Shown here: piece after piece, positions 1-7,987 of the stretch
Layout of the letters: the number at the start of each line of letters is the position of its first letter
Position numbering within the stretch: the first letter of the stretch is position 1
NCBI GenBank assembly: GCA_045591315.1
Contig: JAZNSN010000040.1
Span: 25,353 to 89,352 of the forward strand
Source: HGM04593 sp045591315
Lineage (GTDB): Bacteria; Bacteroidota; Bacteroidia; Bacteroidales; Bacteroidaceae
Direction: 5' to 3'
DNA: 64,000 nucleotides
The notes under the pieces: generated by a model
What the model was told of the DNA's origin: nothing
What the model saw: the letters and a program-made list of their open reading frames with translations, nothing else
Database searches by the model: none
Translations under genes and position numbers: made by a program

Positions 1-1
1 A

Positions 2-223
2 TTCAGCCGCACTGATATACCAATGGGAAGACAAGGCAATACTGAGCGCAGACCGGTAACCATTGAGAACGACGTATGGATTGGGTGTCAGGTACTTATT
101 ATGCCAGGACGGACTATAAAGAAAGGAAGTATTATTGCCGGAGGATGTGTGCTGTGCAAAGATTTCCCTGAGTATTCAATAGTTGGCGGCAATCCCTCAA
201 AACTAATAAAAAGCAGAAAATAA
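2..223 (+). CDS. Hexapeptide-repeat acyltransferase, 3' part
   Basis: Partial gene cut by the left window edge; 73 codons are visible in an open frame with no start in view before the edge. The residues show the left-handed beta-helix hexapeptide pattern (VTIENDVWIGCQVLIMPG, then IKKGSIIAGGCVL) and the usual tail VGGNPSKLI, as in sugar or serine O-acetyltransferases. Such enzymes move an acetyl group from acetyl-CoA to a sugar hydroxyl or amine. It lies tail to tail with the capsule operon, so polysaccharide decoration is a reasonable inference, but the substrate cannot be read from this fragment. Confidence 0.8.
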   Translation, partial: FSRTDIPMGRQGNTERRPVTIENDVWIGCQVLIMPGRTIKKGSIIAGGCVLCKDFPEYSIVGGNPSKLIKSRK

Positions 224-238
224 CATACAAGAAGTGCG

Positions 239-1447
239 CTAAACTATTCTTCTGTAATAGTAACAGAGAGCCATGCAGTATAAAGATGAACTCACGACAT
301 TGGTGATCAGTGCACCCTCCACATTCCAAAGCCACACAAGAACAACAAAGCCAAAAACCTTGAATGCGCCACACAGATAACTACTGTTACGGATAGGTAC
401 ACCGTGACCGTGAGAAGCAAGGTAACGGTTAATCATATCTCCTACGCCATGAATAGAAAATGCCACTGCCAGCCAAATAGCATAACGGGCAACTGGAGCA
501 TATGATGCAGGGTAGAACAAATCAACTACAAAATGAATTAACAACACAAACAAGACACACGAAAGAAGGGTCAACAACATTGTTGCCCTAAGCTCTTTTT
601 GCGGAATTCTTGGCTCGTTTACAAACTTCTTGAAATAAGCTGTACCAATTATTCCCGGTAAATAAGAAAGCGGAGTTGTCAGAGTCAAGGCAAGAGTATA
701 ATATCCCACATTGGTATTGTCTTCATTGAATATTCCAAGCATAACTCCAGCCAAATAATGTGTGGCAATCATTGCCAAGGAAGCACAATATAGATGTACA
801 CCATATTCAGCATTCTCGGCCTTCAGATCGGTATATGCCGGTTTGAGGCCTTTAAAATCTGGACGTGTAGATATAATGATAATGGCAAATATTATACTAT
901 ACACACCCCATTGCAGCAGTATGACAAATGATGAAGATGCTTCAAAGAACCGGAAGACGACAAGAGCAATAACCACATACAGCACCGGTGGCAGTACACG
1001 CGACACAGCCAAACGGCCGATAAAGTTATCCCCTTGAGCCGTTGCATTCACATAATTGGTAAACAATGGATAGAAACACACCGGTAAAGAAAGTATAAAC
1101 AGTTCCCAACCACTCTGACCGGAATGGAATAGGGCCATCAATGCCGTCATAAGGAGAAGAGCTACAGAACAACCGCCCAATATCACCACCATTACACCTC
1201 GCACCTTGCGGCTGCGCTTTTCGTCATCAGAAAGAGCAAGCAAACGGTTCCCTGCATGAAAATAGCCGAGCAGCAACAGCCACGAGAAGAGAGTTATAAA
1301 ATTCTGGACATAACGGACATCACCATACTCCACTTCAGTCAAAAGACGTGTATTCACTATTGACGTTACAAAGCCCAACAAGGAACCAATTAATGTTGAA
1401 GCATAGAGATAGATGACCTGAAACTTGTTTTTTGTAATGGTTTTCAT
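239..1447 (-). CDS. Wzx-type oligosaccharide flippase
   Basis: About 402 residues, almost wholly hydrophobic with some 12 predicted membrane segments. It begins MKTITKNKFQVIYLYAST, followed by a GSLLGFVTSIVNTRLLT segment typical of the polysaccharide biosynthesis/MOP flippase group. Flippases of this kind turn undecaprenyl-linked repeat units across the inner membrane. An in-frame ATG at 1468 would overlap the upstream glycosyltransferase stop; I prefer the ATG at 1447, which lies just after that stop. It is the last gene of the minus-strand capsule operon. Slightly short for the family but complete in outline. Confidence 0.85.
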   Translation of the reverse strand: MKTITKNKFQVIYLYASTLIGSLLGFVTSIVNTRLLTEVEYGDVRYVQNFITLFSWLLLLGYFHAGNRLLALSDDEKRSRKVRGVMVVILGGCSVALLLMTALMALFHSGQSGWELFILSLPVCFYPLFTNYVNATAQGDNFIGRLAVSRVLPPVLYVVIALVVFRFFEASSSFVILLQWGVYSIIFAIIIISTRPDFKGLKPAYTDLKAENAEYGVHLYCASLAMIATHYLAGVMLGIFNEDNTNVGYYTLALTLTTPLSYLPGIIGTAYFKKFVNEPRIPQKELRATMLLTLLSCVLFVLLIHFVVDLFYPASYAPVARYAIWLAVAFSIHGVGDMINRYLASHGHGVPIRNSSYLCGAFKVFGFVVLVWLWNVEGALITNVVSSSLYCMALCYYYRRIV

Positions 1448-1451
1448 ACTA

Positions 1452-2549
1452 TTACCCCTTCCATACATTAACCAGCATGCTCCACACGGACGAAACTGAA
1501 TACTCTTTGTTCACTCTTTCTCTTGCCATTGCGGCCAAAGAGGATTTATATTCATCGTCAGAAAACAGATTCTCTACAGCATTGCAAATATCATCGACAC
1601 TACGAGGTTTTATAATTATTCCGCACTTGCCATAATCAAGCATCTCTGGAATTGCACCTACGCCACTGGCTATTATAGGAGTAGCACACGCCATTGCCTC
1701 TAGTATCACGTTGGGGAAGCCCTCTATATACGATGGGGCAACAAGAGCGTCGGCAGCGTACATCTCCATGATGGTTTCCTCACGCGACAAGCCACCCGTG
1801 AAACAAAGCCATTCACCTTTGCGTTTAGAAGCTATCCTGCAAAGCTCATTCTTGACCAGTTCCTCAACATGTCCAACCATACGCAGTGACACACCGGAAA
1901 GACGGCTGCAAGCCTCTACAAGTTCATACACACCTTTAATGTCAACAACATGCCCCACAAAAAGCAGCCTTTTTTTCACCCTTAACACCCTGCCGTCATA
2001 AGCCGAAACAGTATTACGCACAAAAGAAGATAATGGATTAGGTATATATACAACACCTGGCACATTTATACTCTCCAGTGCCCTCAAGGATAAATTATCC
2101 ATTACAATCGGTACATCGGTATTTTTCAGCACACGCTTTAGCAACCAGGTTTCCCAATTGTCATTCTTCAATATTTCTGGAATACGCCCACAATGGAAAT
2201 GCAGGACTGTCCCGACACATTTCGATTTCGTATAACGCAGTATAAAGTAATCCTTAATGAGTCCTAGCGATGCTGTAGTACATAAATGAACTATGTCAGG
2301 ATGTTCTACCCTGACCCTTTTACACAGTTTTCTCAGCAACGAAAAATATTCTACAGTTCCACGCCACAAACGCATAAAAGGACCAACACCCCTTACATAT
2401 GTTTTTCTGTCCAAGGGTTGAAGAACGAGTTCCACCTGTCTCTCAGTCTCCTCATAATGGGCCATTATTGCCTTTGCCCAAACCGATATGCCTCCTATAT
2501 TGCTGTTAGAGATACCCTCATACGGGGTACAGAACAATATCTTTTTCAT
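1452..2549 (-). CDS. Glycosyltransferase family 4 (GT-B)
   Basis: 365 residues. The N-terminal Rossmann half carries the glycine-rich acceptor loop (NIGGISVWAKAI). The C-terminal half begins near residue 190 (KKRLLFVGHVVDIKG) and contains the nucleotide-sugar motif E-x7-E (EGFPNVILEAMACATPIIAS, near residue 280). It most likely adds one retained-configuration sugar to the lipid-linked repeat unit of the capsule. Donor and acceptor are unknown. It is five bases downstream of the GT2 gene and four bases upstream of the flippase start, so co-transcribed. Confidence 0.9.
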   Translation of the reverse strand: MKKILFCTPYEGISNSNIGGISVWAKAIMAHYEETERQVELVLQPLDRKTYVRGVGPFMRLWRGTVEYFSLLRKLCKRVRVEHPDIVHLCTTASLGLIKDYFILRYTKSKCVGTVLHFHCGRIPEILKNDNWETWLLKRVLKNTDVPIVMDNLSLRALESINVPGVVYIPNPLSSFVRNTVSAYDGRVLRVKKRLLFVGHVVDIKGVYELVEACSRLSGVSLRMVGHVEELVKNELCRIASKRKGEWLCFTGGLSREETIMEMYAADALVAPSYIEGFPNVILEAMACATPIIASGVGAIPEMLDYGKCGIIIKPRSVDDICNAVENLFSDDEYKSSLAAMARERVNKEYSVSSVWSMLVNVWKG

Positions 2550-2554
2550 ACAAT

Positions 2555-3532
2555 CTACTTGAATGTGACATCAAAGTCAAAATACCTGTCTTCAAGCATC
2601 AACGCTCTGAAGTCGTCATAGTTAAAGTCATTCTTGGTACGCACATCCCGGAACAAACGTCGGACAAGCCTTATAGCCGTTTTCAAAGAACCGGAATAGT
2701 TCTTGAAGTATTTCAGGCAAGTCATGCAATTCAACAAGCAGATAATATAGAATTTAAGACGGCTTTCATAAAGCCTGTTGCATATAAGCCTGTTATGGTA
2801 ATACATATATACGCGTCCCAAACCACGTGAATCCTTCGTATTCTTCTGTGACGAACCGACCTTATGATAAACCAGCGACTGTGGAACACAAGCCATCTTG
2901 ATACCCATTTTCCTCATCCTCAATGAAAACTCATAATCCTCTTCACCAAAAAAGAAACCATTGTAGAGCAGTTCTTTATTTCCGTCAAGAAGTGATGTTT
3001 CAAAGAAAAGTGCGCATCCCGATACAAAATCCATCACGAAAGGTTCTAAGCCTACGACACCTCGCCGCTGCTCGGCAAAAAGATTCTTACGTGTTCCAAA
3101 TGTCAGTTTACCGCCACTGAACCAGACCTTGTTCTTATCGTAATGGTAGCATATACACGGAGACAGGACCTTTACGTTCTTGTGCGCCTGCGCACAATCC
3201 AGCAGTTTTGTTAACATATCAGGTTCAACCTCTGTATCATTATTCAGCAACATGCAATAATCGGGATTATCCTGCATAGCAAAAGCGATAGCTTTATTAT
3301 TGCCAACTGCAAAACCATAATTCTTACCCAATTCCACTAGCCGGTACCCATCTACATGCCTTTCACCTGAATGTTCATTGAGCCATGCTCTTATACGGGC
3401 AACAGAATCGTCCGTAGAACCGTTGTCTGCAATGACAACTTTGTGAGGCTCATTCATTTTACTCAATGATACAAGACAAGATATTGTATCATCGGCGCCA
3501 TGCCAATTAATCAGTATTATAGTGACTTTCAT
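2555..3532 (-). CDS. Glycosyltransferase family 2 (rhamnosyltransferase-like)
   Basis: 325 residues with a GT-A fold: start VTIILINWHGADDTISCL, the nucleotide-binding VVIADNGSTDDS near residue 35, and a DXD-like metal site MLLNNDTEVEPDM near residue 98. The C-terminal third (FFGEEDYEFSLRMRKMG) is the acceptor-side ED motif seen in WbbL-like GT2 enzymes. Its first 26 bases overlap the 3' end of the polymerase gene, so translation is probably coupled. Role inferred: addition of one sugar to the capsule repeat unit. Confidence 0.9.
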   Translation of the reverse strand: MKVTIILINWHGADDTISCLVSLSKMNEPHKVVIADNGSTDDSVARIRAWLNEHSGERHVDGYRLVELGKNYGFAVGNNKAIAFAMQDNPDYCMLLNNDTEVEPDMLTKLLDCAQAHKNVKVLSPCICYHYDKNKVWFSGGKLTFGTRKNLFAEQRRGVVGLEPFVMDFVSGCALFFETSLLDGNKELLYNGFFFGEEDYEFSLRMRKMGIKMACVPQSLVYHKVGSSQKNTKDSRGLGRVYMYYHNRLICNRLYESRLKFYIICLLNCMTCLKYFKNYSGSLKTAIRLVRRLFRDVRTKNDFNYDDFRALMLEDRYFDFDVTFK

Positions 3533-4772
3533 TCTCTACATCATTATTTTTCTTATGCAACACTTTCTCCAATAACAATAAAACCATTACCATCAAAGGC
3601 AACTCTATCACGACAATCCCGGCAAAGTAGAGATCGAACCAGCCCATAAACAACATGCCGCAAAGGAAAAAATACACAACATATATATATATATTGTTAA
3701 AACGTATCATTGCAACACGTATCAAATATATCAAAGAACTTAAAGATAATGTGTATAATACAAATATAATCCAATTGGAGTTGATATATAGAGTACCAAA
3801 AATTGTTCTTACATTTGTCAATGACCATCCCGAATTGTAATACAACGGATTTATAGGAGCTACAAGTTCTCTATCTCCCACAATCATCTTGGATAAATTT
3901 ACAAATTGCGCTATTATATTCTGGAAATTACCGGTATCATCAGGAAGCCCCAGTTGCAAATCCATGCTCCAACCTATTGTACCGCTTGTAAGGTAGTGAA
4001 GAAAGTGCATTACAATAAACTCCATAAAAGCATCGCTCACGCCACGGGATTGAACAACAAGAATAGACAGAGCATATGACAAGAAAAAAACTGAAAATGC
4101 CCCTATCAGAATATATAAAATAAATTTTAGATTCAAGCGTGTCTTTCCTGTATATAGACGCATTGACATCGCAGCAAGTACCGGTATTATTACCCAACCT
4201 TTTACCTGGTTAAGCACACTGACTAGCAGAAAAACTATTATAATCGGCCATAACCACCAATTCTTCTTAGAGACGTAATAGATACTCATCATCAGTAAAG
4301 GCAAAGTCAATATTCTCAAATGCCCCCATAATCCACCTCCGCTGAAATCTTCACCGAATTCATCTGAGCCCAACGATTCTGCAGAACTGCCTAGAGTTCC
4401 GTTCAAGTGGAAAACAAACAAAAAAGCCATCAACACAAACAGAAAGACAAGACCTCTCGGCATTGTGTCTGTCAATTTCCGTGAGACAACCGTTTTTTTG
4501 TTATAACAGATAATACCACCTATAACAAAACTTGGCAAAGCAAATATAAGTAACCCGACATTCCAGATAAAAATGCTTGGGTAATAAAATTCAACAAAGC
4601 CAATATCAGCACTACAAATAACAATCGTTATAATCAAAACCGCCAAATACGGCAACATTAGGAAGTTCAACGGAGTATATATCGATTTCCACGTCTTATA
4701 CTCTAAGAAAAAGAGTAAAGCGACTTCAACACATATTGCTATAAGATAAAGCGCATCCGATATTCCAATCAT
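3507..4772 (-). CDS. Wzy-like polysaccharide polymerase
   Basis: 421 residues, roughly 11 membrane segments, low sequence conservation as usual for Wzy. A long periplasmic stretch between late helices holds SRGVSDAFMEFIVMHFLHYL and GLPDDTGNFQNIIAQF. Position between Wzz and the transferases, size and topology support an O-antigen/capsule polymerase that joins lipid-linked repeat units on the periplasmic face. No catalytic motif can be named, so the call rests on topology plus context. Confidence 0.75.
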   Translation of the reverse strand: MIGISDALYLIAICVEVALLFFLEYKTWKSIYTPLNFLMLPYLAVLIITIVICSADIGFVEFYYPSIFIWNVGLLIFALPSFVIGGIICYNKKTVVSRKLTDTMPRGLVFLFVLMAFLFVFHLNGTLGSSAESLGSDEFGEDFSGGGLWGHLRILTLPLLMMSIYYVSKKNWWLWPIIIVFLLVSVLNQVKGWVIIPVLAAMSMRLYTGKTRLNLKFILYILIGAFSVFFLSYALSILVVQSRGVSDAFMEFIVMHFLHYLTSGTIGWSMDLQLGLPDDTGNFQNIIAQFVNLSKMIVGDRELVAPINPLYYNSGWSLTNVRTIFGTLYINSNWIIFVLYTLSLSSLIYLIRVAMIRFNNIYIYVVYFFLCGMLFMGWFDLYFAGIVVIELPLMVMVLLLLEKVLHKKNNDVENESHYNTD

Positions 4773-4785
4773 AGAAATATTTAAA

Positions 4786-5862
4786 TTACTTCTTGATAAT
4801 ACGGTCTTTAATTACAATCCATGCAGAAGTTCCGAAAAATGCTAAGAAAACATATAGCATCAACGTCATAATTTTTTTGGGTGATGATGCCTTAATTTGT
4901 ATGTACGAAGGCTCTATGACCACGCAAACCGGCATATTTTCCTGCACTTTCGCACGTGCCACCTCTAGATTCTGAGCCATTTGACTATAAATGCCAAATG
5001 CCAGATCAACTTCATTCTCTAAACGTTCAATTTCTATCTGATACTTTTTGTTTACCACATTTTGATGCAGATTGACATAGTCGGCATATTCCTTTTGAAC
5101 ATTTACATACTTTACTTTAAACTCATTATACAGTTCCTCGACATACTGCATATCCTTTCTAGCCTTCGCCGAACGATAATCCTCTATGTACTTTTTCAGT
5201 TTCTCAGCAACCTCATTTGCCACACATGCAGTAATTTTCGGATCTTGCATTGTCACATTTATAGTAATCACGCTATTACCCTTGTCAACAGAAACAAGAA
5301 TGGATTTTTCAAGTTTAGCTAAAGCGCCAAACTGCTTCTTAGACAATTTCATATTATATGATTGTGATGAAGCAGACGTTACAACACCGGCATCTTCTTC
5401 CGCAGTAAAAAGACGTTTAAAGAAGCTCAATGGCACTGAATAAAATTTAAACCACCAAGGAGTTTTTACATGATGGCAAAGATAGTCATACATATTTGTC
5501 TTTATCTCGCCATCTATGGATTCTACTTGCATTTTCATTATATCCATCAAGAATGGTGTTGAAGAAACTATCTGTGGATAGATTTCGGGATAGAAAGCAT
5601 CTTCACTGCCTGTCAATCCATTCAAGTTTACCCCAACCATTGAAGCCATAGCGCCAAGGCCACTGGAAATTCCGCCTTTTGAAGACATTTCCGGAGCCAT
5701 TACAACTGTAGAAGTATATTCCTTCGGAATACTGAAAGCCACAACAATTGCCAACGCGACAGCTATTGCACAGTTTGTTAATATACGCTTACGCTTATCC
5801 CAAAGCAACAACAACAATCCTATTATATCTATTTCCTGTACTTTTCCCTTAATATTGCTCAT
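4786..5862 (-). CDS. Wzz-type chain-length determinant, no kinase domain
   Basis: 358 residues. An N-terminal cytoplasmic stretch (EIDIIGLLLLLWDKRKRIL) precedes a membrane helix around residues 30-50, then PKEYTSTVVMAPE, the hallmark of the Wzz/PCP domain. A long helical periplasmic region follows (ENEVDLAFGIYSQMAQNLEVA), with PSSPKK-like proline-rich sequence (KASSPKKIM) before the second helix near residue 335. It sets polymer length together with Wzy. There is no C-terminal tyrosine-kinase (Wzc) domain, and none is encoded elsewhere in this operon. Confidence 0.9.
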   Translation of the reverse strand: MSNIKGKVQEIDIIGLLLLLWDKRKRILTNCAIAVALAIVVAFSIPKEYTSTVVMAPEMSSKGGISSGLGAMASMVGVNLNGLTGSEDAFYPEIYPQIVSSTPFLMDIMKMQVESIDGEIKTNMYDYLCHHVKTPWWFKFYSVPLSFFKRLFTAEEDAGVVTSASSQSYNMKLSKKQFGALAKLEKSILVSVDKGNSVITINVTMQDPKITACVANEVAEKLKKYIEDYRSAKARKDMQYVEELYNEFKVKYVNVQKEYADYVNLHQNVVNKKYQIEIERLENEVDLAFGIYSQMAQNLEVARAKVQENMPVCVVIEPSYIQIKASSPKKIMTLMLYVFLAFFGTSAWIVIKDRIIKK

Positions 5863-5915
5863 AATATCCCATTAAGTATTATTATGTTATAAACTACAAT
5901 AATATAACCTCGTGA

Positions 5916-6341
5916 TTACCATTTTTCAAAAAAATAGTCTCTTTCTTCGGTATGCATCAACAATCTTTCGCTGTTCATATAATCGACAACAAAAACCATT
6001 GTATCACTGAATATATAATACTCTTTCAGTTCTTCCATGTCACAAATGTCGTCACGTCCCGGATACTTATAGAACTTTGTCATAGTCAACGTATCGCCGA
6101 CATAATCAAACTCTGCCATGTAATAATCGGGAAACCCCTCTGCATAATATTCACCCAACATTACAAGATGCCTCTGGAACGAATAACATATATTGGCAGG
6201 ATATTCAACGCTGTCACCCTTTACGACCTTTTCGAGTTTCCACATGCCGTCAAGGTCCCCGTTTATATAAATCTTTTCGCAGGAGAACTGAAGAAAAGAT
6301 ACGACAATCGCGATAATATATAATAATGACTTCTTTGCCAT
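5916..6341 (-). CDS. Small lipoprotein, lipocalin-like
   Basis: 141 residues from the ATG at 6341 (an upstream in-frame ATG at 6362 would overlap the Wzi gene). The signal sequence MAKKSLLYIIAIVVSFLQFSC ends in a lipobox-like FSC, so the protein is probably lipid-anchored. The mature part (DGMWKLEKVVKGDSVEYP, then repeating short strands) resembles the small lipocalin-like beta-barrel lipoproteins common in Bacteroidales. Its place between wzi and wzz suggests a part in capsule export or assembly, but no function is known from sequence. Confidence 0.7.
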   Translation of the reverse strand: MAKKSLLYIIAIVVSFLQFSCEKIYINGDLDGMWKLEKVVKGDSVEYPANICYSFQRHLVMLGEYYAEGFPDYYMAEFDYVGDTLTMTKFYKYPGRDDICDMEELKEYYIFSDTMVFVVDYMNSERLLMHTEERDYFFEKW

Positions 6342-6348
6342 GAGTTTA

Positions 6349-7968
6349 CTATTTGAAAACACCGATTCTAGCTACAGATAGCATCGCACCGAAATTATCA
6401 CCAATGACATTGCTCTTGTCTTTTGCCAATGAAATAGAGAACAACCAGTTCGACTTGCTTGGTGCATATACAAGGTCGGCCAGCACGGATGTCGTATATT
6501 TCTTCTCGGGATATGGATTCTGGTATGTACCCCAGTTTTCACTATATGTGCACATAAAGCGATACATCAGAACATTCTTTCTGCCGAACGAGCCATTCAT
6601 TCCGAAATGATGAGATTTCAATCTGTTGGCATGAAACACAAGACTGCCATTACTGTTATATATAGGAGAAATCACCAACGGATTGCCTATACCCATTCCA
6701 TAGTTATGCCACCCCGGATAGATTGAGTGGTTATAATAATTGTCAACACCATCCATCTGTTCCTTGTAGTGTGGCCCCGGATCATTGTAGCATGCACCGC
6801 TCTGGTCGTAGGTTGACATATATTCGTAACATACATTTGAAATGAACTTCAGATATCCGCTCTTGTTCTTGACAGAAATACCTAACTGAATATCACGCCA
6901 TGGGTAATACACTATTTCCTTTTTTCCTTCACGATTCGACTGGTACTCAAAGAAAAACAGCTGTGAGAAATCCTCAAACAGATGTTCACCATAAACCCTG
7001 ATATCTAAAGGCTTAGTATGCAACGTTAAAGCAAAATGCCAGTTGCCTATGTGATTGCCCGACATATTGGCCTGTTCCGGACCTGGCGTACTTTCATCAC
7101 CGCTGCCAGGAACAAATGCTTTGAAGAAATCCTTTACGCTACTCGGCATTGACATATACTTGCCCTCAGCATGTGTATAAATATCACCTCCGAACTGCGA
7201 GTACATTTCCAAGCCGCCTTCTACTTCAAGCGGAAATTTTTCCGGCTTTCCGAACTTCATGAAAAGAGCCTTGCTATGATACATCACTTTCTTTGCATAT
7301 CTGGCATTGGGATTCTTTGCTGTAAAATCCTCCTGAAAATTGTGGTCAAGAAACATTCCATATGCAATATGACCACGCAACTTTATCCATGTATCCCGGC
7401 CGAAGATGCTTACATATTCAGGAACCTCGACACGAAATTGAGGTATTGGTGAACTGTTTCCGCTAAAGAGAAGGCCTCCTGAACCGATATCGGACAAGAT
7501 TGAACGGTAAAGGTGCGGAAAATCCGGTTTTCTTATCTCTCCTTCACTGGAACTGCAGTATTTAACATCGGAAAAGTTGCGCATTTCACCTGAACGATGT
7601 TTCATACCGAGACTTAATGTAAGCCATTTCCATGATGCTTCAGCATACAACTGATTTACAGAAACGCTTCTTTCCATATTATATCCGGCAGACAAGTCAA
7701 TACCGGCAGAGTATTTCCATATATTTTCCTTTCCTATGCTTCCATCGATTTTCATACCGTATCTGGCATAACCGTTAGAATTATCCAGAGAGGAGAGTCC
7801 TTGCCTGTTGGCAACGAGCCAGAAAGGCGCATTGTCTCCTTTTGACACAATTGTATTCATTTGTGCAAAATAGGATATCTCCTGCGCATTAATTTCCGGC
7901 AAACCCAGAAACGTTGTTAACGTCAGAAAAAGCAATGACAGAAAAGAACTGTTTTCGAATACCCTCAT
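6349..7968 (-). CDS. Capsule assembly Wzi-family outer-membrane protein
   Basis: 539 residues. A signal peptide ends at INAQ, followed by the family start EISYFAQMNTIVSKGDNAPFWLVANRQGL and the alternating aromatic strands of an outer-membrane beta-barrel (GWHNYGMGIGNPLVISP, HHFGMNGSFGRKNVLMYRF). E. coli Wzi is an 18-strand lectin-like barrel that anchors capsule at the surface; the Bacteroidetes homologues are placed in the same family. Gene order Wza-Wzi-lipoprotein-Wzz supports this. Confidence 0.88.
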   Translation of the reverse strand: MRVFENSSFLSLLFLTLTTFLGLPEINAQEISYFAQMNTIVSKGDNAPFWLVANRQGLSSLDNSNGYARYGMKIDGSIGKENIWKYSAGIDLSAGYNMERSVSVNQLYAEASWKWLTLSLGMKHRSGEMRNFSDVKYCSSSEGEIRKPDFPHLYRSILSDIGSGGLLFSGNSSPIPQFRVEVPEYVSIFGRDTWIKLRGHIAYGMFLDHNFQEDFTAKNPNARYAKKVMYHSKALFMKFGKPEKFPLEVEGGLEMYSQFGGDIYTHAEGKYMSMPSSVKDFFKAFVPGSGDESTPGPEQANMSGNHIGNWHFALTLHTKPLDIRVYGEHLFEDFSQLFFFEYQSNREGKKEIVYYPWRDIQLGISVKNKSGYLKFISNVCYEYMSTYDQSGACYNDPGPHYKEQMDGVDNYYNHSIYPGWHNYGMGIGNPLVISPIYNSNGSLVFHANRLKSHHFGMNGSFGRKNVLMYRFMCTYSENWGTYQNPYPEKKYTTSVLADLVYAPSKSNWLFSISLAKDKSNVIGDNFGAMLSVARIGVFK

Positions 7969-7987
7969 ATATCTTGTTTCAGAAACA